Source: Marixanthomonas sp002364245 (lineage in GTDB: Bacteria > Bacteroidota > Bacteroidia > Flavobacteriales > Flavobacteriaceae). Taken from it: a stretch of DNA of 7,555 nucleotides. A model generated the notes under the pieces. It ran no database searches and was not told the origin of the DNA. It was given only the letters and a program-made list of their open reading frames with translations. Shown here in pieces: positions 1-6,540 of this stretch. The stretch spans positions 1 to 7,555 of the forward strand of contig CAXAZF010000020.1 of assembly GCA_963973455.1 (NCBI GenBank), written 5' to 3'. How positions within the stretch are numbered: position 1 is the first letter of the stretch; each line of letters starts with the position of its first letter. The translations under genes and the position numbers were made by a program.

Positions 1-129
1 ACACTGTATAAAATTAATTACTGGTAAATTGTCTATTTACAAAAGTCTAAACGGACTTTCGTGGTTCATGTTTTATTTAGTAGGTTACTCGCTTAAAACA
101 CGCAACTAACCATACACCAAACGTTGTGC
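1..129. repeat. Flavobacterial intergenic repeat, left copy (cut by window edge)
   Basis: The window opens with ACACTGTATAAAATTAATTA followed by CTGG. This closely matches positions 6547-6568 (ACACCGTATATAAT then TTACTAGT), where the motif is preceded by GCACA. The left copy ends with GTTGTGC at 123-129, the exact reverse complement of the GCACAAC that starts the right copy at 6542-6548. Inside are two small perfect hairpins: GTAAAT/ATTTAC (24-29/35-40) and AAAGTC/GACTTT (42-47/54-59). I recall similar ends from intergenic and gene-cassette-like regions of Flavobacteriaceae, but that memory cannot be checked here. The element could be an attC-like recombination site, a non-autonomous mobile repeat, or a conserved folded element. 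Its 5' boundary lies outside the window. Confidence 0.45.
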
Positions 130-236
130 TTAATTCTCAAAAATGTATCATCCGAAAATGGATGTACTTGAAGCATAATTACTTTTACCAACGGTACATT
201 ATATTTCACAAAACAACACAAATTTACGGTTCATTT

Positions 237-266
237 AAAGAAGCCCTCTTTTTGGCTTCGTTTTTT
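237..266 (+). terminator. Orphan Rho-independent terminator
   Basis: GAAGCC (240-245) and GGCTTC (254-259) form a perfect six-base stem with a pyrimidine-rich eight-base loop. One G and six T residues follow (261-266), and A residues precede the left arm. This is a standard intrinsic terminator reading rightward. No convincing gene ends just before it in the window; the nearest open stretch is a peptide of about eleven codons ending in TAA near 175. It may end a transcript that starts left of the window or insulate the phosphoesterase gene. Confidence 0.6.
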
Positions 267-328
267 ATCGAACAACAATGTTCATTATTAGGTAACAATA
301 ATTATACATTCAAAACTTGATTATGATT

Positions 329-336
329 TAATTTTG
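329..336 (+). promoter_or_regulatory. Bacteroidetes -7 promoter element (TAATTTTG)
   Basis: TAATTTTG matches the Bacteroidetes sigma-ABfr -7 consensus TAnnTTTG exactly and lies 16 bases upstream of the ATG at 353. No clear -33 TTG box is seen at the usual spacing, about 20 bases further upstream. A start a few bases downstream would leave a 5' leader of about ten bases or less, too short for a ribosome-binding site. That is tolerable in this phylum, where Shine-Dalgarno pairing is weak, but it keeps confidence moderate. Confidence 0.45.
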
Positions 337-351
337 TGAAAAAATTCACAA
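334..351. promoter_or_regulatory. Perfect CRP/FNR-like palindrome at the start codon
   Basis: TTGTGAAAAAATTCACAA is a perfect inverted repeat with 7-base arms and a 4-base spacer. It contains TGTGA (335-339), N6, TCACA (346-350), the textbook CRP half-site arrangement. It overlaps the last bases of the putative -7 element and ends one base before the ATG at 353. A bound protein would probably block transcription initiation, so repression is more likely than activation. Which regulator binds it, if any, is inference; an AT-rich palindrome could also arise by chance. Confidence 0.45.
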
Positions 352-352
352 T

Positions 353-3300
353 ATGAAACGTAAATTACTAATATCTCTGATTTCTATTTTCTTTGTTCGT
401 GTGGGCTTTTCACAAGATATAAAACCCTATTTACAGGCAGCTAAACCCACTTCTATTTATGTAAATTGGAAAACAAATAACGGAACCAACCCCGTTGTGA
501 TGTATGGTACAGATGAAACCAATCTTAATTTGATGGCCTCTGGAACCACCACAAATTTAGAACCTAAAGATTCGGATTACAACACACCTTACCATTACCA
601 CACGGTAAAACTATCAGAGCTTTCTGCAAATACTGGTTATTATTACCAAGCCACCAGCGGAACATCAGACATATCAACTATTAACTATTTTAAGACACCG
701 CCAAATTTGGGTGATGATACTGGCATATTACGCTTCATTGCCTTGGGTGATCACCAAATCATCAATTATAATGGTTTGCCCTATATGAAGTATAATGAAT
801 TGGTCTTGGCGGCCAAAGAAAAGGCAGAAGAACTATATGGCGCTCCCTTGGCTGAAAATTTCAATTTGATACTAAACGATGGTGACCAAGTAGATTTAGG
901 AAAATTGCAACATTATGAAGAAATTCATTTTAATAAAACGAGTCCTATCACTGCTGCTCTGCCTTTGATTACAGCAGTCGGAAATCATGAAACCTATGGT
1001 GGCACCTACCAAAATGGCCCCATGCAAGCCTATTATGACCATTTTATATTGAATGATGATTGGACGTATAGCGGCATTAATTCAGGTACTGAACGCTATT
1101 ATGCCTATCAAATGGCAAATGTTCTTTTTATCGTATTAGATACAGAGTTGAACTCTACTTCACAAGAAAATTGGTTACAATCGGTGCTGGACATTGCAAC
1201 AACGGATGCTGATGTCGATTGGGTCATTTCCATCGCCCACAGGCCTTACGAAGCGGAACAATATTCCAATGATTATTCATCTTGGTTCTCCGATGCAGCA
1301 TTGCCAAAATTGGAATCTACAGATAAATATGTTTTGCACATGGCAGGCCACCACCACGTGTATGCTCGAGGACAGTTCAAAGATCATAATGGCTACCACA
1401 TTATTTCTGGTGGTACGGCATGGCCGCAATATTGGGGCGATAGCAATAATGAAGATGACAGGGATGAAACTCAGGGCACTTGGTCCAATTTCGCATATCA
1501 ATTGATTGAAATCAACAATCTGACCAATGAAATGAATGTGAAGTCTTATACCATCGGGAGTTTGACAACCACAAAGGATAATGAGCTCTTGGATGAATTT
1601 ACCTATAAGAAAAACATCGAGACCCCGAACACACCAACTATTACTAACACCATTGAATCAGCGGTAAACTTACCACTGACTTTAAACAGTTCGCCCTATG
1701 CGACAGCGACTTCAGAAGTATTGAACTCTACCGAATTTCAAATAGCCTCAACGAGTGATTTTTCAATCATTGCTATTGATACATTCAGACACGTTGATAA
1801 TTATTACGGGCCAGTAGAAGGCGCCACAGATGAAACAGAAAACATCGGTCTTGGTGAAGGTATTTTGGAGTACACCATTCCAGATTTTTTCTTGAGTAAT
1901 GGCGCGTATTATGCACGGGTAAGACATAGAGATGCCAATTTAGGTTGGAGCGCTTGGTCAGAATCTATTGAGTTCACCGTGGAAGGCAGTACGGACGGAG
2001 AACCACTCATCTATTTGGACAAAACATCATACAATAGTGATGAGACTATTGAAGTAACTTTCATTAATGGTCCGGGCGGAAACTTGGATTGGATTGGAAT
2101 CTATGACAATGGAGATGTACCGGGTACTGATGGCTCCTCTACATATCAATATGTAAACGGCGCGTCAAGCGGTATCAAAACCTTTAATTTAGCAACAAGC
2201 GGTATTTACTACACAGCTTTTTTTATCAATGATAGTTTTGAAGAAATTACAGACCGCGTGTATTTTTGGGTCGGTGAGATTCCAACAATAGCGTCTGACC
2301 AAGTTGAATATAATGATGGAGATGATGCAGTCATCACTTATACCAATCATCCGAATAACCCTACTGATTGGATTGGGGTGTACCAAGTAGGAGATGAGAT
2401 TGGCGAAAACAACGAAACCATGCGTTTAGATATTGATACCACTATGGACAATATCACGTTTACAGGCTTGCCAAATGCCTATTATTATGCAGTGTACCAT
2501 GTTCAGGCTAGCTATTTGACCGCTGGTGAGCCTATTAACTTTCAGATAGGAGACGAGATTGCTACCATAATGACGACAAAAACAAGTTTTACACAAGGGG
2601 AACCGATTACCATTGACTTTATGGGCGGCCCTGGGATTGAAAAAGATTACATCGGTGTGATTATTGACGATGACACTCCTGCAGGAACAGAAAACTTATG
2701 GACCTATAAATATTTTGGAGGTCTTACAGCTGGAAGCACAACCATCACTCGTACCGATTATGTGCAGGGCGGTGCCAACCAGTTACCAGTCGTAGGAAAT
2801 TATTATTTGACAATGTTCACAGATGATAGTTACACCCAAGTGTCAAATGCTATTCCTATAACCATCACCGATGATACGACCATTTATATGGATTCAGAAA
2901 TCGTAAATGCCAACGTGCCTTTCGATATTTATTTCTTAAATGCACCGGGTAATACAATGGATTGGATTGGAATTTATGCAGAAGGGGACACACCAGGGGG
3001 CCCTCTATCTCAAACCTACGAATACATCGACGCTGAAATCAACGGATTAAAAACCTTCAATTTGCCAAATGGTGGTAACTATTTTACCAGTCTATTTGTA
3101 GATGATGGCTATACGGAAGCTAGTGACCGTGTCTTGTTTCAAGTAAGAGCTAAACCCGTATTGACTCCCACACTATCGGCCTACAATTCTGAAGACGTAG
3201 TGATTGTAAATTTGACCGAAGGAGGACTGCCAGACGTCAACGACTGGGTCGGTATTTATGAACAAGCGGACGAACCGAGCCCATCCACTGTCATTGAAAA

Positions 3301-4306
3301 TATCGCTGTTACAACCGAACTTCAAAGTTTTAATTTTGGAGCGCTAGAAGATGGCCTTTACTATGCCGTGTATCATACCGAAAACACGTACATAGAAGTT
3401 GGTGAACGAGCAAATTTTCAAATGGGAAACCGCGTGGTAACATTGAGTGTCGCATCACCAGATTATTATATTGGGGATGCCGTTGCATTTACATTTGAAA
3501 ATGCGACTGGTGATGGTGAAGATTACACCGCCCTCTACACGGACGGTAGCGAACCACAAACAGATGACTTTATAACCTTCTTAAATCTAACAACGGTAAC
3601 ATCGGGAACGGTTACGTTGGATGGTACCTCAGGAAATGTTGGTGATGAAAACGTCTTGCCTCAAACATCGGGGCTGTATTTCGCAGTGGTAATTGACCCA
3701 ACCACGGGGGAAGAAATTTCCAACCGTGTAAGCTTTATGGTAAATCCAAAACCAACAGCTACTATGGAACTAAGTGAAATTCAGGCAGGAGACGCATTAG
3801 TCGTCAATTACGCAAATGGTCCCGGGAGCGCCACAGATTGGTTAGGGGTGTATGCTGAGAACGAAACGCCTGGCGGAGGTCCATTGTCCACCACATGGGA
3901 ATATGTAGATTCCACAAATTTGTCCACAGGCATGATAACTTTAGAAGCCATCAACACTCCGGGTAACTATTTTCTATCTTTCTTTGTGAATGACGGATAT
4001 ACAGAAATTTCTGACCGGTTTTATTTTGAAGTGATAGATAACGCCTTGGGACTTCCTGAAGTAGTATCCAAAGATGGTAAAATCATCATATATCCAAATC
4101 CGTCTATTGGGATCGCCTACATCAAGGCACAATCGGAGATTAAAAAAGTTGAGGTATTTGACATTGAAGGAAAAATGGTTCAAATACAAGGTGCGGTTAA
4201 TCAATCCACCACCACCTTGTTCTTAAGATCCATGTCAAAAGGAATTTATTTGGTAAAGGTGCACTTATCTAATACCTCACAAACGTTAAAATTGATATTA
4301 AAATAA
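353..4306 (+). CDS. Secreted PAP-like metallophosphoesterase with Ig-like repeat array and T9SS sorting domain
   Basis: Predicted extracellular phosphoesterase of 1317 residues. A Sec signal peptide covers residues 1 to about 20 (MKRK, hydrophobic core, GFS-Q). Residues 22-116 resemble the FN3-like N-terminal domain of purple acid phosphatases. Residues 124-402 are a calcineurin-type metallophosphoesterase: LGDHQ (D133, Q135), GDQVD (D178), GNHE (N211, H212), AH (H296) and GHHHVYAR (H333, H335). The purple-type GDxxY tyrosine is replaced by D181, so a tyrosinate-Fe(III) centre is unlikely. An FN3-like domain (424-545) and seven Ig-like domains marked by DWIGIY-type motifs (550-1228) follow. 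The tail (about 1238-1317), with YPNP, VEVFDIEGK, GIYLVKV and a basic end, is a type A T9SS sorting domain. The ATG at 353 is chosen because it starts directly on the signal peptide. The gene stands alone, with a promoter-like site before it and a terminator after it. The substrate cannot be told; phosphomonoesterase, phosphodiesterase or nucleotidase activity are all possible. Confidence 0.93.
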   Translation: MKRKLLISLISIFFVRVGFSQDIKPYLQAAKPTSIYVNWKTNNGTNPVVMYGTDETNLNLMASGTTTNLEPKDSDYNTPYHYHTVKLSELSANTGYYYQATSGTSDISTINYFKTPPNLGDDTGILRFIALGDHQIINYNGLPYMKYNELVLAAKEKAEELYGAPLAENFNLILNDGDQVDLGKLQHYEEIHFNKTSPITAALPLITAVGNHETYGGTYQNGPMQAYYDHFILNDDWTYSGINSGTERYYAYQMANVLFIVLDTELNSTSQENWLQSVLDIATTDADVDWVISIAHRPYEAEQYSNDYSSWFSDAALPKLESTDKYVLHMAGHHHVYARGQFKDHNGYHIISGGTAWPQYWGDSNNEDDRDETQGTWSNFAYQLIEINNLTNEMNVKSYTIGSLTTTKDNELLDEFTYKKNIETPNTPTITNTIESAVNLPLTLNSSPYATATSEVLNSTEFQIASTSDFSIIAIDTFRHVDNYYGPVEGATDETENIGLGEGILEYTIPDFFLSNGAYYARVRHRDANLGWSAWSESIEFTVEGSTDGEPLIYLDKTSYNSDETIEVTFINGPGGNLDWIGIYDNGDVPGTDGSSTYQYVNGASSGIKTFNLATSGIYYTAFFINDSFEEITDRVYFWVGEIPTIASDQVEYNDGDDAVITYTNHPNNPTDWIGVYQVGDEIGENNETMRLDIDTTMDNITFTGLPNAYYYAVYHVQASYLTAGEPINFQIGDEIATIMTTKTSFTQGEPITIDFMGGPGIEKDYIGVIIDDDTPAGTENLWTYKYFGGLTAGSTTITRTDYVQGGANQLPVVGNYYLTMFTDDSYTQVSNAIPITITDDTTIYMDSEIVNANVPFDIYFLNAPGNTMDWIGIYAEGDTPGGPLSQTYEYIDAEINGLKTFNLPNGGNYFTSLFVDDGYTEASDRVLFQVRAKPVLTPTLSAYNSEDVVIVNLTEGGLPDVNDWVGIYEQADEPSPSTVIENIAVTTELQSFNFGALEDGLYYAVYHTENTYIEVGERANFQMGNRVVTLSVASPDYYIGDAVAFTFENATGDGEDYTALYTDGSEPQTDDFITFLNLTTVTSGTVTLDGTSGNVGDENVLPQTSGLYFAVVIDPTTGEEISNRVSFMVNPKPTATMELSEIQAGDALVVNYANGPGSATDWLGVYAENETPGGGPLSTTWEYVDSTNLSTGMITLEAINTPGNYFLSFFVNDGYTEISDRFYFEVIDNALGLPEVVSKDGKIIIYPNPSIGIAYIKAQSEIKKVEVFDIEGKMVQIQGAVNQSTTTLFLRSMSKGIYLVKVHLSNTSQTLKLILK
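2000..4036 (+). repeat. Seven Ig-like 'DWIGIY' domains in A-B-C-A-B-C-A order
   Basis: This is an internal repeat of the phosphoesterase (residues about 550-1228). The marker motifs start at residues 579 (DWIGIY), 672 (DWIGVY), 765 (DYIGVI), 870 (DWIGIY), 964 (DWVGIY), 1057 (DYTALY) and 1162 (DWLGVY). The spacings are 93, 93, 105, 94, 93 and 105, so the pattern repeats every third unit. Type A units end in (N/D)D-(S/G)-(F/Y)-x-E-x-(T/S)-DR. Both type B units carry YYAVYH. Both type C units have an extra loop of about 12 residues before the last strands. The fold is probably an all-beta sandwich. The array may be a stalk, or may bind glycan or substrate; neither can be shown from sequence. Confidence 0.85.
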
Positions 4307-4326
4307 AGAAATTATAATAACAACAT

Positions 4327-4361
4327 AAAACATCCCTCTTCCCAAAGAAGGGATGTTTTTT
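4327..4361 (+). terminator. Rho-independent terminator after the phosphoesterase gene
   Basis: AAAACATCCCTCTT (4327-4340) pairs with AAGAAGGGATGTTTT (4345-4359) through a four-base loop (CCCA), with a single-base bulge. The right arm runs into a T-rich tail ending at 4361. It begins 20 bases after the TAA at 4304-4306. Because the stem is flanked by A residues on one side and T on the other, it may work in both directions. Its 3' end is only 12 bases from the next start codon. Confidence 0.88.
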
Positions 4362-4373
4362 ATATAAAAATGC

Positions 4374-4871
4374 ATGACAACAAAACAGATTATAAGCTAT
4401 GCGTCTTTAGTGATCGTTCTGTGGATGATGTTTAGTTCCTTCTCAAAAGCACATCCTCTAAAAATGACCTTTAGCAAAATGACGATGGCAAAAGATGGGA
4501 CGCTCACCCTCACTACAAAATTCTTTTTGGATGATATCACGCAGCAGATGCAAACCAAATACCGACTCAAATACGCTGATTTTTCCACCCCAGAATCCAA
4601 TGGTACTAAGGCACTGCAAACTTACATGAACACCAATCTTTTAGTAATACAAGAAGAAATAAAATCAGTCTTTCATGTTGAAGCAGTTCAAAAGGCAGAA
4701 GACAATTTAGTTTTGGTGGTAATTTCTTCCGTCCACCTCAAAAAGAAACAGCCGTTTATAATGACCAATAGCCTGTTTTTTGACGTGTTCCCGAATCAAA
4801 TCAATTCGGTACGTTATAAGAATTCTCAAACACGATTCCGACTACGCGAAAAATCATACCGCTATGAATGA
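4374..4871 (+). CDS. Exported DUF6702-like protein
   Basis: A 165-residue protein with a signal peptide (1-26) ending S-K-A, so cleavage would leave His27-Pro28 as the mature N-terminus. The mature part starts HPLKMTFSKM and continues with alternating beta-strand-like segments (GTLTLTTKFFLDDI, NLVLVVISSV, SLFFDVFPNQINSVRY). It fits the small Bacteroidetes family I know as DUF6702, which has the same 'HP...K...F.DD' beginning, a length of about 160-170 residues and a HupE/UreJ gene next to it. The molecular function is unknown; the neighbour suggests an envelope role in metal handling. The ATG at 4374 puts the signal peptide at the N-terminus; the ATG at 4370 is out of frame. The 3' end overlaps the next gene by 8 bases. 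There is no obvious promoter between the terminator and the start. Confidence 0.8.
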   Translation: MTTKQIISYASLVIVLWMMFSSFSKAHPLKMTFSKMTMAKDGTLTLTTKFFLDDITQQMQTKYRLKYADFSTPESNGTKALQTYMNTNLLVIQEEIKSVFHVEAVQKAEDNLVLVVISSVHLKKKQPFIMTNSLFFDVFPNQINSVRYKNSQTRFRLREKSYRYE

Positions 4872-5436
4872 ATTCTGGCTTTACCTCAATCAAGGTATAC
4901 ATCATATTCTGGACTTGCAGGGTTTAGACCATCTCTGCTTTATTGTTTCTTTTTGTTTGTTGTACTCGCTGAAAGATTGGAAACACATTGTTGGATTAGT
5001 TACTGCATTTACATTAGGACATTGCATCACCTTGATAATATCAGGCTTTAATATAGTTAGCATCAAATCAAGTTTCGTTGAAATCTTAATTCCAATTACG
5101 ATTTTTAGTAGTTGTTTAAACAATTATTGGTGTCTTATCAAGAAAAAGCAATCTAACCCCTCTACTTTAGTTACTTACGGCATATTATTGACCTTTGGTC
5201 TAATTCATGGTCTCGGTTTTTCCAATTTTTTAAAAATGATGATGTTCGAGAATGACTCCATCACTCGTCCCCTTTTGGCATTTAATATTGGGATAGAAAT
5301 CGCACAACTCATAATCGTTTTTACGTTCCTGATTTTTATGCTTTTTATTCAAAAAATTAAAGTGAATTCGAGCTATTTAAGACTTATAATTAACTCCATA
5401 ATTGTATTGGTGATTTTAAATTTTCTAATCAATTGA
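4864..5436 (+). CDS. HupE/UreJ-family membrane protein
   Basis: A 190-residue polytopic membrane protein with about six hydrophobic helices (roughly 20-36, 42-62, 70-90, 101-122, 135-162 and 171-189). Family motifs are clear: GIHHILDLQGLDHLCF (11-26, H13, D22, H23), FTLGHCITL (49-57, H53), EILIPITIF (73-81), GLIHGLGFS (112-120, H115) and FNIGIEIAQL (140-149, E145). Other HupE/UreJ members are linked to nickel or cobalt uptake for hydrogenase or urease, but no such enzymes are visible here, so the metal is unassigned. The frame is open from an earlier ATG at 4780, but that would add 28 residues inside the preceding gene. The ATG at 4864 fits the family N-terminus and gives an ATGAATGA overlap with the upstream stop, typical of translational coupling. 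Length and motifs indicate an intact protein. No clear terminator follows. Confidence 0.88.
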   Translation: MNEFWLYLNQGIHHILDLQGLDHLCFIVSFCLLYSLKDWKHIVGLVTAFTLGHCITLIISGFNIVSIKSSFVEILIPITIFSSCLNNYWCLIKKKQSNPSTLVTYGILLTFGLIHGLGFSNFLKMMMFENDSITRPLLAFNIGIEIAQLIIVFTFLIFMLFIQKIKVNSSYLRLIINSIIVLVILNFLIN

Positions 5437-5659
5437 ACAGCTTTTGAAAACTAAAATATTTTAAATCTATTATGCATAGAAAGACAAAAGTAACTTTTTT
5501 TAGGCATCCCACTATTGTAAAAATACCTGTTTTTTAAAGCCACTTATTACCTATAAAATTTAAATATTCACCTTCAATTTTAATCTGTTAAATTTACTAA
5601 AATGAAGATTAATTTCACATTACGATAATATGCTAAAGGGTTAATTTAATTTTTTTAAC
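5437..5659. other. Intergenic AT-rich spacer, no gene seen
   Basis: This 223-base stretch between the HupE-like gene and the decayed gene is very AT-rich, with frequent stops in all frames. I see no terminator with a stable stem and no exact TAnnTTTG element. A small inverted repeat, GTTAA (5640-5644) and TTAAC (5655-5659), sits directly before the ATG of the decayed gene, but it is low-complexity and may be chance. Confidence 0.6.
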
Positions 5660-6513
5660 ATGAAGAAACTAAAACACAAAATATCACATAAGTAGTTTTT
5701 TACATGTGTTTTAGATTCGTATAATTCACCTTTTAATATTTTATATGGTCGGTTATGGATGAAAAAAAACATCTTTTTCCAATCCATTATTGCGGATAAA
5801 AACCAAGCCAAAGAGATTTTTAAAAATGTTTGGATCAGACGTAGAGCCATTGTAGTCGAAAATATTGAAGGGTAACTTCACCAAGCTATTCGTTATACTA
5901 TTTATAATGTTTTCAGGGATATGTGTTCAATACGATTCAGCGCGATATCATCAGTGTATAATTACTATGCGCAAGATTTTGAAGTAAACCTTAAGTATGC
6001 AGATATACTTATTTACGATAATAGAAGGCGAATTGCAGACACGTATAATTAGTTTCATAAAAATACACGAAGCGATGCATAGCTACACTATTTAGCAAAC
6101 CGTTCAGAACATAAGAACAACCTAAGACTATACAAAAGTGTGATTGAGGCTAGCCTCAATGATAGCCAGTACTTTATGACTAAAGCATTTGGGGTTTTAC
6201 AATTAACAGAAGAGACACAAAGCGGTCAAAAAGTAAAGGTGGAGACGATCTGTTCTCACGTTTTTGGTCCTATGACATCTTTGAAAATGAGACATCTGGT
6301 CCAGTTCAATTTTGGGACATATATAGCACTGGTGATGAAAAGAGCGTTAAAAAGAACCTTAAGACAGGAGGGGGATATATGTCCCTAACTAGTGGTGAGT
6401 CATTTATACGCGCTATGCGTGCAGGTCTAATCGTAAAGGTCTTTGATATTAATGGAGATTGTATCTGTTTTCATGTTACAACAAAAGAAAACGCTGATAT
6501 ACTCATTGAATAA
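5660..6513 (+). pseudogene. Decayed gene of unknown family (four stops, one frameshift)
   Basis: From ATG 5660 one frame reads protein-like sequence for about 190 codons, interrupted only by TAG 5693, TAA 5873, TAG 6050 and TAG 6080. Examples are LDSYNSPFNILYGRLWMK, FEVNLKYADILIYDNRRR, HYLANRSEHKNNLRLYK and SLNDSQYFMTKAFGVLQL. Somewhere between 6184 and about 6250 the sense moves to another frame, which continues as DDLFSRFWSYDIFENE, SGPVQFWDIYSTGDEK, SFIRAMRAGLIVKVFDINGD and HVTTKENADILIE to the TAA at 6511. Four stops in about 190 codons is fewer than expected for random DNA this AT-rich. Repaired, the product would be about 280 residues, soluble, charged and without a signal peptide. I do not recognise the family. 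Alternatively, parts could be chance open frames. An AGGAGG at 6366-6371 lies seven bases before an in-frame ATG at 6379, so a 44-residue C-terminal fragment could still be translated. Confidence 0.4.
6143..6160. repeat. Perfect 18-base palindrome
   Basis: ATTGAGGCTAGCCTCAAT is fully self-complementary with no spacer. One further outer pair (6141 with 6162) also matches after a single mismatch. It lies within the decayed gene, so it may be incidental coding sequence. A gapless 18-base palindrome is uncommon, however, and could be a binding site for a dimeric protein or a recombination relic. Confidence 0.6.
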
Positions 6514-6540
6514 GCCCTTTGCAACTATAAGAATAACGAA

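Noticed and set aside
126..320. Open frame of 64 codons starting at GTG
   Set aside because: It starts inside the repeat end, spans the terminator hairpin, and its translation is low-complexity with no protein-like pattern.
1194..1505. Open frames inside the phosphoesterase gene in another + frame and on the - strand (1277-1501)
   Set aside because: They overlap the catalytic domain, whose frame carries all metallophosphoesterase motifs; they are shadows.
4780..4863. Upstream start for the HupE-like gene adding 28 residues
   Set aside because: The extension lies within the DUF6702-like gene, is polar and charged, and does not fit the family N-terminus; the ATG at 4864 does.
5641..5850. Minus-strand open frame of 69 codons
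   Set aside because: It is the reverse shadow of the decayed + strand gene, with no signal of its own.
5755..6040. Possible remnant of an IS1595-type transposase N-terminus
   Set aside because: Only a vague resemblance of the first residues; no zinc-finger cysteines, DDE residues or terminal inverted repeats could be placed.
5660..6513. Stop-codon recoding (TAG readthrough) instead of a pseudogene
   Set aside because: Both TAG and TAA interrupt the frame, a frameshift is also needed, and neighbouring genes use normal stops.
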